This document shows, in pieces, positions 1-5,662 of a stretch of DNA of 7,398 nt. Both the position numbers and the translations under genes were made by a program. Each line of letters starts with the position of its first letter. Positions within the stretch are counted from its first letter, which is position 1. The DNA is from DAIOHQ01 sp036744635. Its GTDB lineage: Bacteria > Planctomycetota > Phycisphaerae > Tepidisphaerales > Tepidisphaeraceae. The notes below the pieces were generated by a model. The model was not told where the DNA came from. It did no database searches and was given only the letters and a program-made list of their open reading frames with translations. Location: NCBI GenBank assembly GCA_036744635.1, contig DAIOHQ010000244.1, forward strand, positions 1 through 7,398, in the 5' to 3' direction.

Positions 1-24
1 CGTCCGCTGAAGCGGACCCTACGG
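1..24 (-). repeat. REP-like palindrome with GTAG head (possibly half of a larger element)
   Basis: A perfect 7-bp inverted repeat, GTCCGCT (2-8) and AGCGGAC (11-17), is separated by GA. Read on the minus strand, the tetranucleotide GTAG (complement of 19-22) sits one base before the stem. This is the layout of bacterial REP sequences, where GTAG or GGAG precedes a short hairpin. The element lies directly upstream of the pilO ribosome binding site and may continue to the left of the window. Its assignment as a REP rests on the head-plus-hairpin layout and on similarity in plan to the element at 3199-3255. Copy number in the genome is not visible here. Confidence 0.55.
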
Positions 25-37
25 AAAAGGAAATGCC

Positions 38-598
38 ATGAAAGTCGAATTTCGCAAAATCCTGTTTCTGCTGGCGATGGTGGGCGCGCTGGCCTACACC
101 TACTTCGGCGTCTTCAGCAAGGACAACGTCAAGCGGGCGGCGCTCAAGGCCGAGACCGATTCCTGGCGCTCCCGTCTGGCCAGCCTCAACCAGTGCACGG
201 CGGGCATTGAAGACCTCAACCACAAGATTTCCGATCTGCAGAAGGCGATCTCATTCTTCGAATCGAAGCTGCCGCAGGAAAAGGAAGTGGACAAGGTCTT
301 GAAGGAAGTCTGGCAGATCGCCGAGGCCAACGCGCTGCAGACCAAGTCGATCAAGACGCTCAAGACCGAGCGCGCCGCCAGCTACAGCGAACAGCCGATC
401 CAGATGAGCCTCGCCGGTGATTTCAATGGTTTTTACGCGTTCCTGCTCCAACTGGAAAAGCTGCCGCGCATCACCCGCGTCACCCAGATGAGCATGCAGA
501 AGATCAACGACCGCGATGGCGAGATGCAGGCGCAATTGACGCTCAGCATCTTCTTCGAGCCCGACACCAATGGCGCCGTCGTGGCGAATGGACAGTGA
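38..598 (+). CDS. pilO: PilO-like type IV pilus inner-membrane alignment protein
   Basis: This 186-residue bitopic inner-membrane protein is predicted to pair with PilN and contact PilP in the T4P alignment complex, which links the cytoplasmic motor and platform to the outer-membrane secretin. A short cytoplasmic N-terminus is followed by one membrane segment at about residues 7-25. A charged heptad-rich region (about 30-75) is probably a coiled coil. The C-terminal half reads like the PilO ferredoxin-like domain: a kLP..kEV..vL.ev segment (78-91), then a Q-P-I strand (119-121), a G-D-F turn (127-129) and the L-P-R-I stretch (142-145). The length is close to usual PilO (about 200 residues). 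The ATG at 38 is supported by AAAAGGAAA at 25-33. The next gene has the companion PilP/GspC-like fold and pilB, pilT and pilC follow, which supports the call. PilO sequences are weakly conserved, so the family call leans on architecture and context. A GspM-like protein is the alternative. Confidence 0.78.
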   Translation: MKVEFRKILFLLAMVGALAYTYFGVFSKDNVKRAALKAETDSWRSRLASLNQCTAGIEDLNHKISDLQKAISFFESKLPQEKEVDKVLKEVWQIAEANALQTKSIKTLKTERAASYSEQPIQMSLAGDFNGFYAFLLQLEKLPRITRVTQMSMQKINDRDGEMQAQLTLSIFFEPDTNGAVVANGQ

Positions 599-603
599 GA
601 ATC

Positions 604-676
604 AGTCGGCAGTGGGCAGTCGGCAGTCAGCAGTAAATGCATTCCACTGCCGACCGCCCACTGCCGACTGCCGACT
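604..676. repeat. Inverted array of AGTCGGC-type heptamers (long hairpin)
   Basis: The left arm (604-634) is a tandem array of 7-nt units AGTCGGC, AGTGGGC, AGTCGGC, AGTCAGC, then AGT. The right arm (646-676) carries the complementary units ACTGCCG, ACCGCCC, ACTGCCG, ACTGCCG, then ACT. By hand alignment, 27 of 31 positions pair. The 11-nt loop (635-645) contains the palindrome AATGCATT. The element fills the pilO-pilP gap and would form a large stem in the transcript. It stops just before the AGAGGGAGAG ribosome binding site of the next gene. It is not a terminator, since no T-run follows. Heptanucleotide tandem repeats are known from other phyla, for example the STRR repeats of filamentous cyanobacteria. 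Whether this is the same kind of element is unknown. Confidence 0.85.
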
Positions 677-680
677 AATC

Positions 681-690
681 AGAGGGAGAG
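681..690 (+). promoter_or_regulatory. Purine-rich ribosome binding site of the PilP/GspC-like gene
   Basis: AGAGGGAGAG ends four bases before the ATG at 695. It is a clear Shine-Dalgarno-like stretch and the strongest in the operon. It lies just outside the inverted heptamer array, so the long hairpin need not bury it. Confidence 0.6.
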
Positions 691-694
691 AACG

Positions 695-1351
695 ATGAAC
701 GACGATAACAGCGAAATGCAATCATTGGACGACGCCTCGGTCGGCGCTCCCGACGGCCTGGAGACACCGGAGGGTGAGTTCATCGCTCCCGAGCAACCGC
801 CGGCCAACCGCTCGATGATGATCCTCGTCGGCGTGGCGTTGATCGGCGCGGCGGCGCTCTATTTCGTCTACGGGCGGACTGGCCCGGCCAGCGCCAGCGC
901 GGCCTCCGTCGCCGAAACCGAAGCGGCCCACGAAACCGTCGACAATTTCCTGAGCGACGGCGACGCCAGCATCCGCAAGATGCAGAAAATGCTGGCCGAG
1001 ACGGAAAAGATCGTGAGGCAGTTCCTGGCCTATCCCAGCGTGCGGCAGATTCCGCTCAGTGACCTGCGCACCAACCCATTCCGCCACGTCACCCTCAAGC
1101 CCGCGGTGAAAGACGACGACGAAGATGTGAAGAAGAAGCGCGAGCAAGAGCGGGCGGCGATCGTGAAGGCGGTGCAATCGCTCAGCCTGCAGTCGGTGGT
1201 GCATAGCGGCAGCCACAAGGCCTGCATGATCAACAATGCCCTCTACAACGAAGGCCAGCAGGTGGATCAGTTCATGATCGAAAAGATCAACCCCAACAGC
1301 ATCATCGTGCGGAGCGGCGCGTACCGCTTCGAGTTGAAGATGCAGCATTGA
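695..1351 (+). CDS. PilP/GspC-like membrane-anchored pilus assembly protein
   Basis: This 218-residue protein begins with an acidic, proline-containing cytoplasmic tail (1-40), followed by one membrane segment at about 41-59 and an Ala/Ser linker. A helical region (about 78-112) leads to an L-R-T-N-P-F motif (124-129), resembling the (R/D)-P-F motif seen in PilP proteins. A highly charged segment (139-156, runs of Asp, Glu, Lys) precedes a small C-terminal beta domain (about 162-216). There, the pattern A-C-M-I-N-N..Y..G..V...I.KI.....I-V matches the homology-region fold of PilP and GspC. It probably bridges PilN/PilO to the secretin. Typical PilP is a lipoprotein; this one has no lipobox and is anchored by a helix as in GspC. 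It starts 96 bases after pilO with a strong ribosome binding site and ends 26 bases before pilB. The family call is an inference from fold pattern and position. Confidence 0.62.
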   Translation: MNDDNSEMQSLDDASVGAPDGLETPEGEFIAPEQPPANRSMMILVGVALIGAAALYFVYGRTGPASASAASVAETEAAHETVDNFLSDGDASIRKMQKMLAETEKIVRQFLAYPSVRQIPLSDLRTNPFRHVTLKPAVKDDDEDVKKKREQERAAIVKAVQSLSLQSVVHSGSHKACMINNALYNEGQQVDQFMIEKINPNSIIVRSGAYRFELKMQH

Positions 1352-1355
1352 ACCG

Positions 1356-1375
1356 CTGACAACTGGCAATTACCG
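1356..1375 (+). repeat. Possible short remnant of a heptamer array between pilP-like gene and pilB
   Basis: The 26-bp gap can be read as 7-nt steps GCTGACA, ACTGGCA, ATTACCG. These fit the same loose template as the right arms of the two long inverted arrays: A at position 1, G at 4 and C at 6 in most units. No complementary left arm is present. The run is short and diverged, so it may be chance. Confidence 0.3.
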
Positions 1376-1377
1376 AA

Positions 1378-3189
1378 ATGTTTGGCCGCAAAACAACTTC
1401 CAGCACTCTGCCCGATGCGCCCGAGGAGATCCCGGAGCACGGCGATGAGCACGCGCCGGATCTGGAGCAGCTCTGGTCTCCCCAGGCCGGGCCGATGCGC
1501 ATGAGCGTCGAGCAGTTGCTGCTGGATCGCGGCCAGATCACGCTCGAGCAGCTCGCCGGGGCGAAAACCATCGCCGGCCAGACGCCGGGGAAGAGCATCG
1601 CCCAGATTCTGTTGACCATGAACGCCGCCAGCGAGGCGCAGATTCTATCAGCGCTGGCCGAGACGCTGGGCCTGCCCTTTGAGACGCCCGAGCGCGGCAG
1701 CATCGATACCCGCGCCTTTGAGATGCTGGCGCCCGAATACATCCGCAAGCACGCAGCCATGCCGCTGCGCCTGGAAGACAAGACGCTGATCGTCGCCATG
1801 GCCGATCCCACCAACGTCTTTCTCGCCGACGAGATCAAACGCAAGACCAAGCGCGAAATCCGAATCGTGGTGACGCCGGCGGCGGAGATCAACAAGCTGG
1901 TTGAGCAGCTCACCAGCGGCGCATCGGATGTGCAGGTTGAAGACATCATCAAGGACATGGCCGAGGATGACATCCAGCTTGTCCAGACCGTGAAGGATGA
2001 TGTCACCGACCTGGAAAAGATGGGCAGCGAGTCTCCCATCATCCGCTTCGTCAACTACGTGATCTTTGACGCGATCAAACAGGGCGCCAGCGACATCCAC
2101 ATCGAGCCCAAGGAAAAAGGCCTGAAGGTGCGCTATCGCATCGACGGCATTTTGTTTGAAGCCATGAACCCGCCGCACACCATGCACGCGGCCATGGTTT
2201 CGCGCATGAAGATCATGGCCAACCTCGACATCGCCGAGCGCCGTCTTCCGCAGGATGGGCGCATCCGCGCCGTCGTGCAGAACCGCAAGGTCGATCTGCG
2301 CATGAGCACCCTCCCCACCGCCAACGGCGAGAAGGTGGTGATGCGCATCCTCGACAACCGCTCGATCAACGTGGCGCTGGAGGACCTGGGATTCTCCGAG
2401 GATGCCCTGACCATCTGGAAGAACGCCATCGAGCAGCCCCACGGCATCGTGCTGGTCACCGGCCCGACCGGTTCGGGAAAAACCACTACCCTCTATGCAT
2501 CGCTCCGCAGCATGGACGGCAATAAGCTGAACATCAGCACGGTCGAAGACCCGATCGAATATCACCTGGCGGCCGCCAACCAGGTGCAGGTACACGACAA
2601 GATCGGCATGACCTTCTCCGCCGCCCTGCGCAGCCTGCTGCGCCAGGACCCGGATGTGGTGATGCTCGGCGAAATCCGCGATGCCGAGACCGCGCGGATC
2701 GCGGTGCAGGCGTCGCTGACCGGCCACCTGGTGCTCTCGACGCTGCACACCAATGATGCGCCCGCCTCGGTGACGCGGCTCATTAACATCGGCGTCGAGC
2801 CGTATCTGATCGCATCCGCCGTCAACTGCATTCTCGCTCAGCGGCTGGTGCGCAAGATCTGCCAGCAGTGCAAGGATCATTACGCCCCGTCCGATGAGAT
2901 GAAAGAATTCCTGACGCTGCAGGGGTTCGACCCGACCCAGCTTTTCAAAGGCAAAGGGTGTGACCGCTGCCGGCGGACAGGATACGCCGGTCGCCTGGGA
3001 ATTTATGAGCTGCTGGTCATGGATGACGGCCTGCGCGACATGGTGACAAGAAATCCCAACGTGACGGAGCTGCGAAAACTCTGCCGCGAACGCGGCCTGG
3101 TGACGCTTCGCCAGGATGGCTTCAACAAAGTTTTGAAAGGCTTGACGACAATCGATGAAATCCTGCGAGTGACGGAATCGGGAGTGTAG
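1378..3189 (+). CDS. pilB: PilB, type IV pilus extension ATPase (GspE/PilB family)
   Basis: This 603-residue cytoplasmic hexameric ATPase powers pilin polymerisation through PilC. An acidic, low-complexity tail (1-39) is followed by an MshEN/T2SSE N-domain (about 40-178) and a linker. The N2 domain carries A-S-D-I-H-I-E-P (237-244), then the RecA-like domain follows. Visible motifs are Walker A G-P-T-G-S-G-K-T (362-369), Asp box T-V-E-D-P (388-392), Walker B with catalytic Glu in V-V-M-L-G-E-I-R-D (427-435) and His box T-G-H-L-V-L-S-T-L-H-T (448-458). The zinc tetracysteine C495, C498, C528, C531 marks PilB/GspE and is absent from PilT. Length is normal (about 560-600). The first ATG gives an intact N-domain, although no clear ribosome binding site precedes it. 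It is followed by pilT and pilC, the common pilB-pilT-pilC order. GspE of a type II secretion system is less likely because of pilT. Confidence 0.95.
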   Translation: MFGRKTTSSTLPDAPEEIPEHGDEHAPDLEQLWSPQAGPMRMSVEQLLLDRGQITLEQLAGAKTIAGQTPGKSIAQILLTMNAASEAQILSALAETLGLPFETPERGSIDTRAFEMLAPEYIRKHAAMPLRLEDKTLIVAMADPTNVFLADEIKRKTKREIRIVVTPAAEINKLVEQLTSGASDVQVEDIIKDMAEDDIQLVQTVKDDVTDLEKMGSESPIIRFVNYVIFDAIKQGASDIHIEPKEKGLKVRYRIDGILFEAMNPPHTMHAAMVSRMKIMANLDIAERRLPQDGRIRAVVQNRKVDLRMSTLPTANGEKVVMRILDNRSINVALEDLGFSEDALTIWKNAIEQPHGIVLVTGPTGSGKTTTLYASLRSMDGNKLNISTVEDPIEYHLAAANQVQVHDKIGMTFSAALRSLLRQDPDVVMLGEIRDAETARIAVQASLTGHLVLSTLHTNDAPASVTRLINIGVEPYLIASAVNCILAQRLVRKICQQCKDHYAPSDEMKEFLTLQGFDPTQLFKGKGCDRCRRTGYAGRLGIYELLVMDDGLRDMVTRNPNVTELRKLCRERGLVTLRQDGFNKVLKGLTTIDEILRVTESGV

Positions 3190-3198
3190 AGACTGATC

Positions 3199-3255
3199 GT
3201 AGCATGGGCGTCTCGCCCATGTCTGAATCAAACACGGGCGAGACGCCCGTGCTAC
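3199..3255. repeat. REPIN-like element: two inverted GTAG-headed palindromes
   Basis: The left unit is GTAG (3199-3202) plus a hairpin CATGGGCG-TCT-CGCCCATG (3203-3221). The right unit (3233-3255) is its inverted partner, CACGGGCG-AGA-CGCCCGTG followed by CTAC. The two 23-nt units are complementary at 21 of 23 positions and are separated by 11 nt. Each unit folds alone and the two also fold on each other. A GTAG tetranucleotide 5' of a short palindrome, in inverted pairs, is the defining layout of REP doublets (REPINs), which are linked to REP-associated tyrosine transposases (RAYTs). No transposase is present in the window. The element occupies the pilB-pilT gap without disrupting either gene. 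Confidence 0.8.
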
Positions 3256-3266
3256 GGATGACAATT

Positions 3267-4325
3267 ATGAGCACTTTGAATGACATCCTCCGCAACGCCG
3301 TGACGGCCAAGGCATCCGACGTTCACATCAATGTCGGCCAGCCGCCGCTGTACCGCATCCATACCGTGGTGGCTCCCACCGACTTTCCGATCATCACCCC
3401 CGAAGGCGCGATCAAGCTCGCCAAGGAAATGATGACCGAGAAGCGCTGGGCCGACTTCGAAGAGCATCGTGATTCCGACTTCTCTTACGAAATCCCCGGC
3501 GTCTGCCGCTTCCGCGTCAACGCCCACTACCAGCGCAACACGGTCGCCCTCTCGATTCGCACCATCAACGACAAAGTCCGCCCAATCGAGCAGCTCTTTC
3601 TCCCGGAGATCGTCAACAAGCTGACCTATCTCCCGCGCGGGCTGGTGCTGGTGACCGGGCCGACCGGCTCGGGAAAATCGACCACGCTGGCGGCCATGAT
3701 CGATGCCATCAACCGCCGCGAGCAAGGGCACATTATCACCCTCGAAGACCCGATCGAATATGCCTTCATCAGCGCCAAGTGCGCCATCGAACAGCGCGAA
3801 GTGGGCAGCGACGTCCCGAGCTTCGCATCCGGCCTGCGGCACGTGCTCCGCCAGGACCCCGACACCATCCTGGTCGGCGAAATGCGCGACCTGGAGACCA
3901 CCAGCGCCGCCATAACCGCCGCCGAAACCGGCCACCTGGTCTTCTCGACGCTGCACACGGTGAACGCGCCGCAGACGATGGAGCGCATCATCGACGTCTA
4001 TCCCGCCGACGAGCAGAACCAGATTCGATCCATGCTGGCCAATACGCTGCAGGCGGTCATCAGCCAGACCCTCTTCAAGCGCAGCGATCAGCCGGGCATG
4101 ATCCCGGGAGTCGAGATCATGCTCTGTACCCCCGCGGTGCGCAACTGCATCCGCGAGAACCGCATCTTCGAAATTCCCAACGTTATCGAAACCAGCCGGG
4201 CGCTGGGAATGCAGACGCTGGACAGCTCGATCAAACAGTTGTTCGTCAACGGCTACATCAGTAAGGAAGATGCGATCGCGCAGGCCGCGCATCCGGAGAA
4301 ATTGGAGAGGAATCTGGCGGCCTGA
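3267..4325 (+). CDS. pilT: PilT, type IV pilus retraction ATPase
   Basis: This 352-residue hexameric ATPase drives pilus depolymerisation, giving twitching and DNA uptake in organisms that use it. The N-terminal PAS-like domain opens with L-N-D-I-L and A-S-D-V-H-I (16-21). The RecA domain shows Walker A G-P-T-G-S-G-K-S (131-138), Asp box L-E-D-P (159-162), Walker B L-V-G-E-M-R-D (202-208) and His box T-G-H-L-V-F-S-T-L-H-T (221-231). The C-terminal motif A-V-R-N-C-I-R-E (290-297) is a close variant of the AIRNLIRE box needed for retraction, which separates PilT from PilB. There is no tetracysteine. The ATG at 3267 was chosen because M-S-T-L-N-D-I-L matches PilT N-termini and a weak GGATGA lies at 3256-3261. 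The in-frame ATG at 3204 lies inside the repeat and would only add repeat-encoded residues; the ATG at 3258 is possible. Confidence 0.94.
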   Translation: MSTLNDILRNAVTAKASDVHINVGQPPLYRIHTVVAPTDFPIITPEGAIKLAKEMMTEKRWADFEEHRDSDFSYEIPGVCRFRVNAHYQRNTVALSIRTINDKVRPIEQLFLPEIVNKLTYLPRGLVLVTGPTGSGKSTTLAAMIDAINRREQGHIITLEDPIEYAFISAKCAIEQREVGSDVPSFASGLRHVLRQDPDTILVGEMRDLETTSAAITAAETGHLVFSTLHTVNAPQTMERIIDVYPADEQNQIRSMLANTLQAVISQTLFKRSDQPGMIPGVEIMLCTPAVRNCIRENRIFEIPNVIETSRALGMQTLDSSIKQLFVNGYISKEDAIAQAAHPEKLERNLAA

Positions 4326-4329
4326 GTGC

Positions 4330-4409
4330 CCGTTGTCCGTGGTCCGTGGTCCGTTGCTGAATGCAGCGCGAACGATGCCACGCAACGGACAATGGACAAC
4401 TGACAACGG
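4330..4409. repeat. Inverted array of GTTGTCC-type heptamers (long hairpin)
   Basis: The left arm (4330-4357) runs in 7-nt steps GTTGTCC, GTGGTCC, GTGGTCC, then GTTGC. The right arm (4382-4409) carries GGACAAT, GGACAAC, TGACAAC, GG after GCAAC. By hand alignment, 24 of 28 positions pair. The 24-nt loop (4358-4381) contains AATGCA, also present in the loop of the array at 604-676. The element fills the pilT-pilC gap. Its last unit lies only a few bases before the pilC start, so it supplies the leader from which pilC is translated. It has the same architecture as 604-676 with a different unit sequence. Confidence 0.82.
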
Positions 4410-4415
4410 ACAGTT

Positions 4416-5633
4416 ATGCCAACCTATCGCTACGAATCCAAAACCTCCGACGGCAAGGTGAACCATGGCACGGTCACCGCCGCCAACCTCGCCGCCGCGT
4501 CGCAGCAGCTTCGCGACCGCGGGGAATACATCCTCGCGCTGGCGCCCAACGACGATTCCAAGGCCAGGCGCCGCGGCTTCAGCCTTAACTACAGCTTCGG
4601 CCCCAGCGGTAAGGACATCGCCAATTTCACCAGCCAGCTCGCGGTGATGATCCGCGCCGGCATCAGCATCCGCGCCGCCATCGAAGGCATCGCCGAACAG
4701 GCGGAGAATCCCAAGATGCGCGCGATGCTCATGCAGATGAAAAAGGACGTCGAGGCCGGCAAGCAATTTTCCGACGCCCTGCTGCGCTTTCCCAAGGTTT
4801 TCTCGCCCCTCTACATCAACATGGTGAAGGCGTCGGAGCTTTCCGGCGGCTTCAGCAAGATGCTTGACAAGATCGCCAACTACCTCAACCAGCAGATCGA
4901 AACCCGCGGCCAGGTGATCGGCGCCATGATCTACCCCGGCATCATCGGCGGCCTGGCGATCTCGACGACCGTATTCCTGCTGATCTTCGTCGTCCCCACT
5001 TTCAAGCAGCTTTTCAAGGGGAAGGAAGCCGTTCTGCCGGCGCCGACGAAGCTGCTGAACGCGATCTCCGAATTCATGGTCAGCTACTGGTACATCCTGC
5101 TCTTCGCCCTGATCGCGGCCATCTGGGGATTCGTCCTGATGCTGCGCACCGACTGGGGCCGGCTCTGGTGGGACAAGACCAAGCTCACCATCCCGCTGTT
5201 CAAGAAGCTGTTCCGCGCCATGTACATCAGCCGATCGCTCAACACCATGGGCCAGCTTCTGAATGCCGGCGTGCCGATGCTCGACACCATCGCCATCACC
5301 GCAGAAATTAGCGGCAACACGCTCTACAAGCGCATGTGGCGCAGCGTCTATGCCGCGGTGAAACAGGGCAAGAAGATTTCCGCACCGCTGAACAAAAACA
5401 CCCTGCTTCCACGGTCGGTGGTGCAGATGATCAGCGCCGGCGAAGAATCCGGCAAGCTGGGCGAGACGCTGGACGAAGTCTCCGAATTTTACGCCCGCGA
5501 GCTGCGCATCGTCATCAAGTCAGTCACCGCGATGATCGAGCCGCTGATGATCGTGGCCATGGGCTCGGTCGTCGGCTTCATCGCCATGAGCATCATCCTC
5601 CCCATCTTCAAGATGAGCGCGCTGGTGAAATAG
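4416..5633 (+). CDS. pilC: PilC, type IV pilus inner-membrane platform protein (GspF family)
   Basis: This 405-residue polytopic inner-membrane protein is the platform that PilB or PilT turns to add or remove pilins. The typical N-terminus P-T-Y-R-Y-E (2-7) leads into a small basic region (48-54). The first T2SSF cytoplasmic domain spans about 66-168, membrane segments lie at about 171-194 and 222-243, the second T2SSF domain spans about 265-370, and a final membrane segment lies at 375-397. The conserved G-E-E-S-G-K-L-G signature (342-349) and the matching S-E-L-S-G-G-F (140-146) in the first repeat are present, as is the I-E-P-L-M-I-V segment (374-380). Length is normal (about 400). The start at 4416 gives the family N-terminus. 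The only ribosome-binding-like sequence is GGACAG at 4408-4413, part of the heptamer repeat. It is the last pil gene before a probable terminator. Confidence 0.95.
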   Translation: MPTYRYESKTSDGKVNHGTVTAANLAAASQQLRDRGEYILALAPNDDSKARRRGFSLNYSFGPSGKDIANFTSQLAVMIRAGISIRAAIEGIAEQAENPKMRAMLMQMKKDVEAGKQFSDALLRFPKVFSPLYINMVKASELSGGFSKMLDKIANYLNQQIETRGQVIGAMIYPGIIGGLAISTTVFLLIFVVPTFKQLFKGKEAVLPAPTKLLNAISEFMVSYWYILLFALIAAIWGFVLMLRTDWGRLWWDKTKLTIPLFKKLFRAMYISRSLNTMGQLLNAGVPMLDTIAITAEISGNTLYKRMWRSVYAAVKQGKKISAPLNKNTLLPRSVVQMISAGEESGKLGETLDEVSEFYARELRIVIKSVTAMIEPLMIVAMGSVVGFIAMSIILPIFKMSALVK

Positions 5634-5638
5634 CTCTG

Positions 5639-5660
5639 GTGGGGCAGACATTCTTGTCTG
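5639..5660 (+). repeat. GTGG-headed hairpin, first of two related copies
   Basis: GTGG (5639-5642) and GG precede a perfect 6-bp stem CAGACA (5645-5650) and TGTCTG (5655-5660) with loop TTCT. It begins six bases after the pilC stop. The form resembles short repeats I associate with planctomycete intergenic regions (recollection, not checked). It is related in layout to the hairpin at 5675-5694. Confidence 0.6.
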
Positions 5661-5662
5661 TC

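Noticed and set aside
604..676. CRISPR array
   Set aside because: The repeats are contiguous 7-nt units without spacers and the two arms are inverted, unlike direct repeats separated by unique spacers. No cas gene is present.
722..1369. Antisense open frame (215 codons) opposite the PilP-like gene
   Set aside because: The sense frame has a membrane segment, a conserved C-terminal pattern and a strong ribosome binding site. The antisense product is Arg/His-rich without structure.
3199..3255. Rho-independent terminator between pilB and pilT
   Set aside because: No T-run follows the stem, and the GTAG-headed inverted doublet layout is better explained as a REPIN-like element. pilT and pilC need read-through.
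1648..3264. Long antisense open frame (538 codons) opposite pilB
   Set aside because: It mirrors the third-position GC bias of pilB, has a His/Asp-rich low-information translation, and matches no family I recognise. PilB has full motif support.
3252..4766. Long antisense open frame (504 codons) opposite pilT and the start of pilC
   Set aside because: It runs across two motif-supported genes and an intergenic repeat. Composition is typical of a shadow frame in GC-rich DNA.
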